From Streptococcus peroris ATCC 700780 (lineage in GTDB: Bacteria; Bacillota; Bacilli; Lactobacillales; Streptococcaceae): DNA of 64,000 nt. A model generated the notes under the pieces. The model saw only the letters and a program-made list of their open reading frames with translations, had not been told where the DNA came from and ran no database searches. Position numbers and translations under genes: made by a program. Where the stretch lies: assembly GCF_000187585.1 (NCBI RefSeq), contig NZ_GL732463.1, positions 25,512 through 89,511 on the forward strand. Direction: 5' to 3'. Positions 15,931-25,498 of the stretch are shown one piece after another. Numbering within the stretch: position 1 is the first letter of the stretch; the number at the start of each line of letters is the position of its first letter.

Positions 15931-16371
15931 ATGATTAACGCATATAAGAATTTTTTTAAGAATTATGCAGAGTTCACAGGACGTTCAACGCGGCCAGATT
16001 ACTGGTGGGTTTGGCTAGGAAACTTCGTAATTTCTATTCCTTTATTGATAATATTATATCTTAGTGCCGTGCTGTATTCAGCGAGCCATTCAGCAAGCGA
16101 AGCTACTTTCATGTTTACCATTATTTATGCAGTTTTCTACCTACCAATTTTAGTGCCAACTCTAGCTTTGTCAGTTCGTCGTTTGCGTGATGCTGGATTC
16201 CACTGGGCCTTTATCTTCCTTCGCTTCGCCCCAATGGGAAGGATTGTCCTTTTGATTTTACATGCTATGCCGACAAAAGAAACTGAAGTGGTAAACTATA
16301 GTGAACCTCAAGCAGTCAATGTTGAAGAAGTCATCGAGGTGACACCGTTCGAAGAATCAGATAAGGACTAA
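15931..16371 (+). CDS. DUF805 membrane protein 2
   Basis: This paralogue (146 aa) shares NFFKNYAEFTGRSTRPDYWW and LSVRRLRDAGFHWAF with the previous gene, but adds an acidic C-terminal tail of about 30 residues (VEEVIEVTPFEESDKD). It has three membrane helices. It may be read through the imperfect hairpin at 15843-15880 or use a local promoter. It ends at a strong bidirectional terminator facing the minus-strand HAD gene. Confidence 0.87.
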   Translation: MINAYKNFFKNYAEFTGRSTRPDYWWVWLGNFVISIPLLIILYLSAVLYSASHSASEATFMFTIIYAVFYLPILVPTLALSVRRLRDAGFHWAFIFLRFAPMGRIVLLILHAMPTKETEVVNYSEPQAVNVEEVIEVTPFEESDKD

Positions 16372-16434
16372 GGGATTCTAATTTTACACGTGAATCTGGT
16401 TTGGACTTCTTGTATTTTATGATCAACAAGCTAA

Positions 16435-16466
16435 AAAAGCACTCCAATTTAATTGGAGTGCTTTTG
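16435..16466. terminator. Bidirectional terminator
   Basis: AAAAGCACTCCAATT and its exact complement form a perfect stem with a one-base centre. It serves the convergent DUF805 and HAD units. Confidence 0.9.
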
Positions 16467-16476
16467 TTTAAGTCTT

Positions 16477-17109
16477 TTATTGTAGTTGACGTAAAATGTC
16501 TGTTGGCTGATGAGCAACCCAGTCAGGTTGATAGGTCATGAGATCTTCCACATCACCGAATCCCCAAGTAACCGCTAGTTTTTTAATACCAGTTTCTTGG
16601 GCGCCAATCATATCATATTTTGTATCTCCGACGATAACCACATTTTCTGGGGCTAGATTATGAGCTGTCAAAGCTTGACGGATAACATCTGCCTTGTGCA
16701 GGGCTTGAGGACTTGAACCATGGATTCCATCAAAGAAGTGGTCAATTCCAAAATTGCTAGTCATATGGACTGCGGTTGGTGTGTTTTTAGTTGTCGTGAT
16801 ATAGACTGGATATTGTTGAGCTAGTTCAGTGAGCAGATCTTTGATTTGTGGAAAGAGCTGGGCTTCGTACATACCCTTTTCCTTATAGTAGGAGCGATAA
16901 AGCTGTATAGCCAGTTCGATTTGATTCGCTGGGAGACAACTAGAAAAACTGGTTTCCAAGGGAGGTCCCATAAAACTACGAATGGTTTTTGCATCGGGGC
17001 TAGGGACTCCAAGTTGTTCAAAAGTATAGGTGAAACCATTGTGAATACCGATTGAGCTATCCACAAGAGTCCCATCTAAATCAAAAAAGATAGCTGATAG
17101 AGATGACAT
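16477..17109 (-). CDS. HAD-family phosphatase (phosphoglycolate phosphatase-like)
   Basis: This 210-aa HAD hydrolase has motif I FFDLDGTLVDSS with both catalytic Asp residues, motif II at ITTTKN, a Lys at HKADVIR and motif IV GDTKYDMIGAQ. The small helical cap at about residues 15-80 is like that of Gph/PgmB relatives. Substrate is not set by sequence. It lies 23 bases downstream of sdaAA on the same strand with its own SD (GGAGAACC) and is probably the last gene of the sdaAB-sdaAA operon, the same linkage I recall from pneumococcus. Confidence 0.88.
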   Translation of the reverse strand: MSSLSAIFFDLDGTLVDSSIGIHNGFTYTFEQLGVPSPDAKTIRSFMGPPLETSFSSCLPANQIELAIQLYRSYYKEKGMYEAQLFPQIKDLLTELAQQYPVYITTTKNTPTAVHMTSNFGIDHFFDGIHGSSPQALHKADVIRQALTAHNLAPENVVIVGDTKYDMIGAQETGIKKLAVTWGFGDVEDLMTYQPDWVAHQPTDILRQLQ

Positions 17110-17132
17110 TGGTTCTCCTGATAATGATGAAA

Positions 17133-18005
17133 TTATTCGCCAAAGATTTCTCTTTGAAGGCGACGACCTGTTGGTGTAGCAGCGAGACCCCCCTCGGCAG
17201 TTTCACGAAAGGCAGTTGGAAGGCTAGATCCTACTTGGTACATGGCATCAATGACTTCATCAACCGGGATTTTTGATTCGATACCAGCTAAGGCCATATC
17301 AGCTGCGATGAAAGCGAAACTTGCCCCCATGGCATTACGTTTAACACAAGGAACTTCAACCAAACCTGCAACGGGGTCACAGATAAGACCGAGCATATTT
17401 TTGATAACGAAGGCGATGGCCTGGCTCGCTTGGTAGGGAGTTCCACCTGCAGCTAAAGTTAGGGCAGCAGCGCTCATGGCAGAGGCAGATCCAACTTCGG
17501 CTTGGCAGCCTCCTTCAGCTCCAGAGATAGAAGCGTTATTAGCAATGACGAGACCAAAAGCCCCAGCAGCAAAGAGAAAATCTAGTTGTTGTTCATGAGT
17601 TAGATTGAGCTTTTGGATAGCTGCTGTGAGAACCGCAGGGAGGCAACCGGCACTACCTGCAGTAGGTGTTGCACAGACCAGTCCCATCTTGGCATTGTGC
17701 TCGTTAACGGCGATGGCGTTACGGGCTGCAGACAAGACAGTGAAGTCTGATAGCGTCTTTCCCTTTTTGATGTAGTGGTCGAGCTTGGCTGCGTCACCAC
17801 CTGTCAAACCGCTACGAGATTTCTTTTCACTAAGCCCGAGCTTAACAGAGGATTTCATGACTTCAAGATTGCGCTCCATGAGGAGGAGAACTTCTTCACG
17901 TTCACGACCAGTTAGCTCAAACTCAGTCCTAATCATGAGCTCAGCCACATTTCCTTGAAAGTCTAGATCGGCTTGTTGGACTAATTCTTTGATAGAGTAA
18001 AACAT
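17133..18005 (-). CDS. sdaAA: L-serine dehydratase, alpha subunit
   Basis: This 290-aa subunit of the iron-sulfur serine dehydratase converts L-serine to pyruvate and ammonia. It contains the family signature (SRSGLTGGDAAKL, ATPTAGSAGCLPAVL) and Cys residues for the 4Fe-4S cluster (GCQAEVGSASAMSAAAL, LICDPVAGLVEVPCVKRN). It is eight bases downstream of sdaAB, forming the usual two-subunit Gram-positive enzyme. The SD AGGAG precedes ATG 18005. It may link amino-acid catabolism to pyruvate metabolism with the downstream HAD phosphatase. Confidence 0.95.
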   Translation of the reverse strand: MFYSIKELVQQADLDFQGNVAELMIRTEFELTGREREEVLLLMERNLEVMKSSVKLGLSEKKSRSGLTGGDAAKLDHYIKKGKTLSDFTVLSAARNAIAVNEHNAKMGLVCATPTAGSAGCLPAVLTAAIQKLNLTHEQQLDFLFAAGAFGLVIANNASISGAEGGCQAEVGSASAMSAAALTLAAGGTPYQASQAIAFVIKNMLGLICDPVAGLVEVPCVKRNAMGASFAFIAADMALAGIESKIPVDEVIDAMYQVGSSLPTAFRETAEGGLAATPTGRRLQREIFGE

Positions 18006-18013
18006 ATTTTCTC

Positions 18014-18685
18014 CTATTTAAAGAAATTGACATTGTGTAGATGAGGAATTTTACGAATTTCTTCGATAGATTCTTCACAGTTACGACTATCAACTTCGAT
18101 AATCATGATGGCTTTCTCACCAGCTTTTTCACGAGTTACATTCATTTGGGCGATGTTAATGTCAAAGCGAGATAAGGCCTCTGTCACATGAGCAATCATA
18201 CCAGGTACATCCTGATGAACGATGATAATGGTAGGAGTATTCATGTTGAGAGATACGGCAAAGCCATTTAATTCTGTCACTTGAATATTACCACCGCCGA
18301 TTGAAATTCCAGTAACACTGATAGTCTTTTTCTCATTCTTCATAGTTATTTTAGTGGTGTTTGGATGGGGAACATTACTGTCCTTTTGGATAGTCCAAAC
18401 GATTTTAATACCACGTTTGTGGGCGATTTCTAAACTATTTGGAATTTCAGGATCATCAGTATCCATTCCTAAAATACCAGCTACGAGAGCAAGGTCGGTT
18501 CCGTGCCCTCGATAGGTTTTTGCAAAAGAATTAAAAAGCTGAAATTCAACTTCGGTTGGAGTGTCATCAAAAATGGAAGAGACGATTTTACCGATACGAA
18601 CAGCTCCTGCCGTGTGACTACTAGATGGCCCAATCATTACAGGGCCAATGATATCAAAGACAGATTGAAAACGAAGTGATTGCAT
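18014..18685 (-). CDS. sdaAB: L-serine dehydratase, beta subunit
   Basis: This 223-aa subunit has the SDH beta domain (SVFDIIGPVMIGPSSSHTAG, residues about 8-27) and a C-terminal ACT domain at about residues 150-220 (TPTIIIVHQDVPGMIAHVTE), which in these enzymes senses serine. It is the first gene of the sdaAB-sdaAA-HAD unit. An extended -10 lies on the minus strand at 18724-18716. Confidence 0.95.
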   Translation of the reverse strand: MQSLRFQSVFDIIGPVMIGPSSSHTAGAVRIGKIVSSIFDDTPTEVEFQLFNSFAKTYRGHGTDLALVAGILGMDTDDPEIPNSLEIAHKRGIKIVWTIQKDSNVPHPNTTKITMKNEKKTISVTGISIGGGNIQVTELNGFAVSLNMNTPTIIIVHQDVPGMIAHVTEALSRFDINIAQMNVTREKAGEKAIMIIEVDSRNCEESIEEIRKIPHLHNVNFFK

Positions 18686-18715
18686 CTGTTTCCCCTTAAA
18701 AAGATTCTTACTTCT

Positions 18716-18724
18716 ATTATAGCA
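18716..18724 (-). promoter_or_regulatory. Extended -10 of sdaAB
   Basis: Read on the minus strand, TGC-TATAAT lies about 31 bp before the sdaAB ATG. Confidence 0.6.
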
Positions 18725-18842
18725 AAGATTACTTTCCTTGGCTTGAATCTGTCATAAAATATCTTTTTCCTACTTTAAATAGTGTAAATCAGGGGCTTTT
18801 GTGACAAAAAATGGCTTTTAAGGGCAAATAAAACACAGTTCT

Positions 18843-18903
18843 GTAACATTTCTACATAAATTCGTTAACAAATAGTAACATTAGAAAGGTATCATGGTAA
18901 TAT
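18843..18903 (+). promoter_or_regulatory. Promoter of the LysM gene with WalR-like half sites
   Basis: TGG-TAATAT (18895-18903) is an extended -10. Upstream, the hexamers GTAACA (18843), TTAACA (18865) and GTAACA (18875) are the complement of the WalR half site TGTNAN. The last two start 10 bp apart rather than the canonical 11. The pneumococcal homologue (spr0096) is a known WalRK regulon member, so control by WalR is plausible but the spacing is off. Confidence 0.4.
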
Positions 18904-18927
18904 AAGAGAAAAGGAGAACTTTTTTAA

Positions 18928-19560
18928 ATGAAATTAAACATTAAAACTAAATTTGCAGGATTTGCAGTAGTACTTGCTTTCCTTGCACCATCATTAGCTT
19001 TTGCACAAGAAACAAAAACTTACACAGTTAAAGCTGGGGATACTCTTTCAGAGATTGCTGAAACTCACAATACAACAGTTGAAAAATTGGCTAAATTAAA
19101 CAATATTAAAAATGTTCACCTCATCTATGTTGACCAAGTATTGGTTATCGATGGTGAAGCACCTGCTACAACTGAAGCTTCAACTTCAGTAACTCCAGCT
19201 CCAGCTGAGACAGCGGCAACAACTGAAACTGCAGTTGCAGCACCAGCAGTCGTAGAAGAGACTTCTGCACCAGTAGAAGAGACTTCTGCACCAGTAGTGG
19301 AGCAGAGCGCTCCAGCACCTGCTGCAACAGTAAGTGGATCTGAAGCAGAAGCTAAAGAATGGATTGCTCAAAAAGAATCAGGCGGTAGCTATACAGCAAC
19401 AAACGGACAATACATTGGACGTTACCAATTAACAGATTCATACTTGAACGGTGATTATTCAGCTGCAAACCAAGAGCGTGTCGCAGACGCTTACGTTGCA
19501 GGACGTTATGGATCATGGTCTGCAGCCAAGGATTTCTGGCTTGCAAATGGTTGGTACTAA
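18928..19560 (+). CDS. Secreted LysM protein with C-terminal lysozyme-like domain
   Basis: This 210-aa exported protein has a signal peptide (residues 1 to about 26, ending LAFAQE), one LysM domain at about residues 30-73 (YTVKAGDTLSEIAETHNT) that binds peptidoglycan, and a Pro/Ala/Thr/Glu-rich linker containing the tandem repeat EETSAPV. The C-terminal 70 residues (EWIAQKESGGSYTATNGQY, then GSWSAAKDFWLANGWY) resemble the aggregation-promoting-factor/lysozyme-like fold, with a Glu in the catalytic position. It matches the pneumococcal LysM protein next to sdaAB. A role in cell-wall remodelling is inferred. Confidence 0.92.
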   Translation: MKLNIKTKFAGFAVVLAFLAPSLAFAQETKTYTVKAGDTLSEIAETHNTTVEKLAKLNNIKNVHLIYVDQVLVIDGEAPATTEASTSVTPAPAETAATTETAVAAPAVVEETSAPVEETSAPVVEQSAPAPAATVSGSEAEAKEWIAQKESGGSYTATNGQYIGRYQLTDSYLNGDYSAANQERVADAYVAGRYGSWSAAKDFWLANGWY

Positions 19561-19584
19561 GAACTAACGAATAAAATAAGATGC

Positions 19585-19614
19585 AAAAGTCGAGGAATTT
19601 CCTCGACTTTTTTT
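19585..19614 (+). terminator. Terminator after the LysM gene
   Basis: AAAAGTCGAGGAA and TTTCCTCGACTTTT form a near-perfect stem with a T tail. Confidence 0.93.
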
Positions 19615-19625
19615 GCGCCATCTAA

Positions 19626-21032
<1,407 letters not shown>

Positions 21033-21033
21033 A

Positions 21034-21061
21034 TTGACAAATTTTCTCAATCTGCTACAAT
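21034..21061 (+). promoter_or_regulatory. Promoter of the NUDIX gene
   Basis: TTGACA at 21034-21039, a 16-bp spacer, and TACAAT at 21056-21061 with a TGC extended element, just after the mnmA stop. Confidence 0.75.
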
Positions 21062-21171
21062 AATAAAAGCAATAGAAATGATGGTCAAAGCTCATGGATG
21101 TTGCAGGCTTTTTTGTCCTGCACTTCTCAGAGTTTTGACTGTTTTTGTGTCGTTTAAAGGAAAGGATAAAA

Positions 21172-21627
21172 ATGATTCAACAAGATTTTCGGACAAAAGT
21201 GGGAAATACTGTTTTCGGTGTGAGAGCGACCGCTTTGATTGTAAAAGACAATCGCTTGTTAGTCGTAGAAGATGGGGATGGTTTTTATACAATTGGTGGT
21301 GCCATTCAAGTGGATGAAGCTACTGAAGATGCTGTGGCTCGAGAAGTAAAAGAAGAACTTGGTGTCGCATCTAAAGCTGTTCAGTTAGCTTTCATTGTAG
21401 AAAATCGCTTTGAACAAGCAGGTGTCCACTATCATAATATTGAGTTTCATTATTTGGTTGATTTGTTAGAAAGAGCTCCATTGACGATGCAGGAAGATGC
21501 AAAGCGATTACCTTGCCGTTGGATTGCTTTAGATGATTTGCAGACTGTTGACCTGAAACCAGACTTTTTAAAAACAGCCTTACCAGAATGGGACGGCCAA
21601 TTACAACACATTCATCTTGAAGAATAG
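21172..21627 (+). CDS. NUDIX hydrolase
   Basis: This 151-aa protein contains a complete Nudix box, Gx5Ex7REVxEExGV, at about residues 44-66 (GAIQVDEATEDAVAREVKEE). Members hydrolyse nucleoside diphosphates linked to another group; the substrate is not predictable here. The start is ATG 21172 (MIQQDFRTKVGN) after AAAGGA. It is followed nine bases later by mnmG and may be cotranscribed with it, the same order as in pneumococcus. Confidence 0.92.
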   Translation: MIQQDFRTKVGNTVFGVRATALIVKDNRLLVVEDGDGFYTIGGAIQVDEATEDAVAREVKEELGVASKAVQLAFIVENRFEQAGVHYHNIEFHYLVDLLERAPLTMQEDAKRLPCRWIALDDLQTVDLKPDFLKTALPEWDGQLQHIHLEE

Positions 21628-21636
21628 GAGAGAAAA

Positions 21637-23553
21637 ATGGCTTATCATTTTATTGAAGAATACGATATCATTGTCATTGGTGCTGGGCATGCGGGAGTTG
21701 AGGCTTCACTTGCTGCTAGTCGTATGGGCTGTAAGGTATTACTTGCGACCATTAATATCGAGATGTTGGCCTTTATGCCTTGTAATCCATCAATTGGTGG
21801 TTCTGCTAAGGGGATTGTTGTCCGTGAAGTAGACGCACTTGGTGGCGAAATGGCTAAGAACATAGACAAGACCTATATCCAAATGAAAATGCTCAACACT
21901 GGTAAAGGTCCTGCGGTACGTGCCCTTCGTGCGCAAGCTGACAAGGAACTCTACTCTAAAGAAATGCGCAAAACAGTTGAAAATCAAGAAAATCTGACTT
22001 TCCGTCAAACTATGATTGACGAGATTTTGGTAGAAGATGGCAAGGTTTTCGGTGTTCGGACAGCGACTCATCAAGAATACGGTGCAAAGGCCGTTATCGT
22101 AACCACGGGGACTGCCCTTCGTGGAGAAATTATCATCGGGGATCTCAAGTATTCGTCAGGTCCGAATCACAGTCTAGCATCTGTTAATTTAGCAGATAAT
22201 CTCAAAGAGTTAGGCCTAGAAATTGGGCGTTTCAAGACAGGGACACCCCCTCGTGTCAAAGCTTCTTCTATCAACTATGACGAAACAGAGATTCAGCCAG
22301 GAGATGAAACACCAAACCACTTCTCCTACACATCACGTGATGAAGACTATCTAAAAGATCAAGTGCCGTGTTGGTTGACCTATACGAATGGTCATAGCCA
22401 TGAAATTATTCAAAATAATCTTTACCGTGCGCCGATGTTTACAGGGGTTGTAAAGGGAGTAGGTCCTCGCTATTGCCCATCTATTGAAGACAAGATTGTG
22501 CGTTTTGCGGACAAAGAACGTCACCAACTCTTCCTTGAGCCTGAAGGCCGAGATACTGAAGAGGTTTACGTGCAAGGCTTGTCAACGAGTCTTCCTGAAG
22601 ATGTACAACGTGATTTAGTCCATTCTATCAAAGGCTTGGAAAATGCTGAGATGATGCGTACCGGTTATGCAATCGAGTATGATATGGTCTTGCCTCATCA
22701 ATTGCGAGCGACACTTGAAACCAAGAAAATCTCAGGACTTTTCACAGCTGGTCAGACCAACGGAACGTCTGGTTACGAAGAAGCAGCAGGCCAAGGGATT
22801 ATCGCTGGAATTAATGCGGCTTTGAAAATCCAAGGGAAACCTGAGTTGATTTTGAAGCGAAGTGATGGTTACATTGGGGTCATGATTGATGACTTGGTAA
22901 CCAAGGGAACTGTTGAACCTTACCGTCTCTTGACTAGTCGTGCTGAATACCGTCTTATTCTCCGTCATGACAATGCGGACATGCGCTTGACAGAGATGGG
23001 ACGTGAGATTGGCCTTGTTGACGATGAACGCTGGACGCGCTTTGAAATCAAGAAAAATCAATTTGAAAATGAAATGAAGCGCTTGGAAAGCATTAAGTTA
23101 AAACCTGTAAAGGAAACGAATGAGAAAGTTGCTGCAATGGGCTTCAAACCATTGACAGATGCGGTGACTGCCAAGGAGTTTCTTCGTCGTCCAGAAGTTT
23201 CTTACCAAGATGTGGTGGCCTTCATCGGACCTGCTGCTGAGGATTTGGATGACAAGATTATCGAATTGATTGAGACAGAAATCAAGTACGAAGGTTATAT
23301 TTCAAAAGCCATGGATCAAGTTGCCAAGATGAAACGGATGGAAGAAAAACGCATTCCAGCCAACATCGATTGGGATGATATTGACTCGATTGCAACAGAA
23401 GCTCGCCAGAAGTTCAAGCTCATCAATCCAGAAACGATTGGTCAAGCTAGTCGGATTTCAGGGGTAAATCCAGCAGATATTTCCATTCTTATGGTGTATC
23501 TGGAAGGTAAAAATCGAAGTATTTCTAAGAATCAAGAAAAAAATGCTGACTAA
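21637..23553 (+). CDS. mnmG: tRNA uridine-5-carboxymethylaminomethyl modification enzyme
   Basis: MnmG/GidA (638 aa) is the FAD-binding partner of MnmE that builds the cmnm5 group at wobble uridine. The N-terminal dinucleotide fold shows [19 protein letters not shown] (about residues 12-30). Family signatures include [28 protein letters not shown] and [16 protein letters not shown]. The length is normal. It lies directly after the NUDIX gene and ends at a terminator. Confidence 0.97.
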   Translation: MAYHFIEEYDIIVIGAGHAGVEASLAASRMGCKVLLATINIEMLAFMPCNPSIGGSAKGIVVREVDALGGEMAKNIDKTYIQMKMLNTGKGPAVRALRAQADKELYSKEMRKTVENQENLTFRQTMIDEILVEDGKVFGVRTATHQEYGAKAVIVTTGTALRGEIIIGDLKYSSGPNHSLASVNLADNLKELGLEIGRFKTGTPPRVKASSINYDETEIQPGDETPNHFSYTSRDEDYLKDQVPCWLTYTNGHSHEIIQNNLYRAPMFTGVVKGVGPRYCPSIEDKIVRFADKERHQLFLEPEGRDTEEVYVQGLSTSLPEDVQRDLVHSIKGLENAEMMRTGYAIEYDMVLPHQLRATLETKKISGLFTAGQTNGTSGYEEAAGQGIIAGINAALKIQGKPELILKRSDGYIGVMIDDLVTKGTVEPYRLLTSRAEYRLILRHDNADMRLTEMGREIGLVDDERWTRFEIKKNQFENEMKRLESIKLKPVKETNEKVAAMGFKPLTDAVTAKEFLRRPEVSYQDVVAFIGPAAEDLDDKIIELIETEIKYEGYISKAMDQVAKMKRMEEKRIPANIDWDDIDSIATEARQKFKLINPETIGQASRISGVNPADISILMVYLEGKNRSISKNQEKNAD

Positions 23554-23562
23554 TTGCATCTC

Positions 23563-23595
23563 ACTGAATTCTCTTTTAGGGAATTCAGTTTTTTA
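23563..23595 (+). terminator. Terminator after mnmG
   Basis: ACTGAATTC / GAATTCAGT with a 9-base loop, followed by six Ts. Confidence 0.85.
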
Positions 23596-23640
23596 GATTT
23601 TTCCTCTTTTTTTCGAATGAAGAGAAAAGGAGGGATGACG

Positions 23641-23775
23641 ATGTTAACTGTAGAAGAAAAAGCCTTTTTAGACCATTATAAGAAGTCTCCTTATCATCGT
23701 TTTTATGAGGTTGAACGTTTTGTTTCTTTGTCTGAAAAATTGCGTAAGCGTTCGCCACAGGCTGACAAGAACTAG
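23641..23775 (+). CDS. Small hypothetical protein (44 aa)
   Basis: The SD AAAGGAGGG lies seven bases before ATG 23641; the closer ATG at 23635 would be too near. The product (MLTVEEKAFLDHYKKSPYHR at the N terminus) is charged, soluble and probably helical, with the acid-rich start and basic end typical of real small streptococcal proteins. I do not recognise a family. It sits alone between the mnmG terminator and the promoter of the GT-C-like gene. Confidence 0.6.
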   Translation: MLTVEEKAFLDHYKKSPYHRFYEVERFVSLSEKLRKRSPQADKN

Positions 23776-23781
23776 ACTTTT

Positions 23782-23790
23782 TGATATACT
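23782..23790 (+). promoter_or_regulatory. Extended -10 of the GT-C-like gene
   Basis: TGA-TATACT lies about 30 bp before the ATG at 23820. Confidence 0.6.
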
Positions 23791-23819
23791 AGAACAAATT
23801 AAACGACAGGAGAGAATGA

Positions 23820-25373
23820 ATGAACGTATATGGTAGATTAGAAGACGAATCGAATCCATATTTGGCGGAAAGTCAGGAGATTCTAGTGGAAAACGAGGAG
23901 CAACTAGAAATTGAAACTCGTCAACCCGCCCACTTACCGTTTTTAAAAATCCTAATTTTGAGTACGTTAGTAGTGCTTGTATCCGTGGTTCTACCCTTTT
24001 TGTTAGGCTTACTAAGCCCAGAACAGGCTCAGGATTCTTATATTGGCTGGGCTATGCATCAGAGCGGAGATATCTACGCAGATTATTTTGGAACTAGTGG
24101 TCTCCTCTATTACTTTCTACAGTATCTAACCAAGGGTAGTATTTTATTTGCAGCCTTTAATTGGTTAGCTCTAATGGGTGCAGGATTCTTTCTTTTTCGT
24201 TCGGCTTACAATCTGACGGAACAAAATCAGCAATCGCAACAAGTGTTGACGGTCTTTTATGTCCTGGCTAGTGCTCTTAGCTTTGGTGGTGGCTATGCAA
24301 CTATTCTTGCCCTCCCATTCTTGTTCTATGCCCTCAGTTTAGTGACTGCCTATTTGGCAGAACCAGATCATGATAAAGGTTTCATCCTCATTGGAATTGT
24401 CTTGGCTATAGCATTTTTCTTTGCACCTTTAGTTACAATCTTGTTTGCATTTGTTTTATTTTTTGCTGTAACATCTTTTAATGTTGGCCGTAACAACTTA
24501 ACTCATGGTCTTTATCAATTCTTTGCAGCGGGCCTTGGTTTTTCAATTTTCTTTTATCCGATTGGTTACTATACGGTTTATAAGGGAAGTTTCGGAAATG
24601 CGATTAGTCAAATCCTCTACCCAATAGATAGTTTGAATTTTGTATCTAACCCAAGTTTATTAGATAACCTTCTCTTCTATGGATTGTTGGCAATTGCTCT
24701 TGGAGCCTTGACGCTGGCATTTATAGGCCTTTTCCAATCGAAACCATTAAAGCAGTCAGTTTTATCAGTGTTTGCTGCAATAGCGGTCGTTTTAGCGTTA
24801 GGTCTAGAAATTTTTTCTACAGATCTCATCCATGGTAGCCGTATGGTTGAATTACTACCTTTCTTGTCGCTTCTTCTAATAACGCGAATTCGTACAGAGA
24901 AACCAGAAGGAGCCAATCGTCGTAGAAGACGCAGAGAAGAAACATCAGTATGGGGAACTTTTGTAAAAGGAAATGCCTATTTACCAATTTTGGCCCTAGT
25001 TTACCTATTTTTAGCTCCTATAGTCTCACGCTATGTGCTTCATGCAGAGCAATATCAAGAACGTACAAGCATTGAAGCTAAGATTAAAGGCGAAACACAG
25101 GCTACAGATCGTATCTATGTCTGGGACAATCTTACAGGCAGTTATAAGGCTAGTGAACGCTTAGCGGCTAGTCAGTTGCTTTCACCTAGATTGCATACAG
25201 GACTTGATGCAAATCGGACCAAACTTGTAAATGATCTGCGAGATAATCAACCAAAGATGATTGTCGTAAATACAAAAACACCCCTATGGACAGAAGTTGA
25301 ACAGCTTTTAGCAGAAAATTACCAAGCTGTTCAAGGTGAATTTAAAGATTTCAAACTCTACAAACTAAAATAA
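23820..25373 (+). CDS. GT-C-like polytopic membrane protein, putative glycosyltransferase
   Basis: This 517-aa protein has a cytoplasmic N terminus (about 45 residues), ten or more membrane helices and an extracellular C-terminal domain of about 110 residues (RIYVWDNLTGSYKA, MIVVNTKTPLW, then DFKLYKLK). The first outer loop (SGDIYADYFGTSGLLYYF) resembles that of GT-C glycosyltransferases that use lipid-linked sugars. There is no exact catalytic match by eye, so the activity is inference. It is monocistronic and ends in a very long inverted repeat just before nrdD. Confidence 0.8.
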   Translation: MNVYGRLEDESNPYLAESQEILVENEEQLEIETRQPAHLPFLKILILSTLVVLVSVVLPFLLGLLSPEQAQDSYIGWAMHQSGDIYADYFGTSGLLYYFLQYLTKGSILFAAFNWLALMGAGFFLFRSAYNLTEQNQQSQQVLTVFYVLASALSFGGGYATILALPFLFYALSLVTAYLAEPDHDKGFILIGIVLAIAFFFAPLVTILFAFVLFFAVTSFNVGRNNLTHGLYQFFAAGLGFSIFFYPIGYYTVYKGSFGNAISQILYPIDSLNFVSNPSLLDNLLFYGLLAIALGALTLAFIGLFQSKPLKQSVLSVFAAIAVVLALGLEIFSTDLIHGSRMVELLPFLSLLLITRIRTEKPEGANRRRRRREETSVWGTFVKGNAYLPILALVYLFLAPIVSRYVLHAEQYQERTSIEAKIKGETQATDRIYVWDNLTGSYKASERLAASQLLSPRLHTGLDANRTKLVNDLRDNQPKMIVVNTKTPLWTEVEQLLAENYQAVQGEFKDFKLYKLK

Positions 25374-25377
25374 AAAC

Positions 25378-25434
25378 TATCAATATCTTGTGTAAGAAAA
25401 TAAAATTTTTATTTTCTTACACAAGATATTGATT
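25378..25434. promoter_or_regulatory. Long inverted repeat: terminator and candidate NrdR operator pair
   Basis: Arms of about 27 bp (from ATCAATATCTTGTGTAAG to its complement) form a near-perfect hairpin followed by T-rich sequence, serving as a terminator for the upstream gene. Each arm also carries an NrdR-like 16-mer: TATCAATATCTTGTGT (25378-25393, 12 of 16 to ACACWATATATWGTGT) and ACACAAGATATTGATT (25419-25434, 13 of 16). Their starts are 41 bp apart, close to four helical turns, and the second overlaps the nrdD -35 box. Confidence 0.55.
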
Positions 25435-25456
25435 TTTATTTTTTTAGTGATATAAT
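25429..25456 (+). promoter_or_regulatory. nrdD operon promoter
   Basis: TTGATT at 25429-25434, a 16-bp spacer, and a consensus extended -10 TGA-TATAAT at 25448-25456. Confidence 0.8.
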
Positions 25457-25498
25457 ACTTTTTAGAATCAATATTATATTTAAGAAAAGGGTGTGGAT

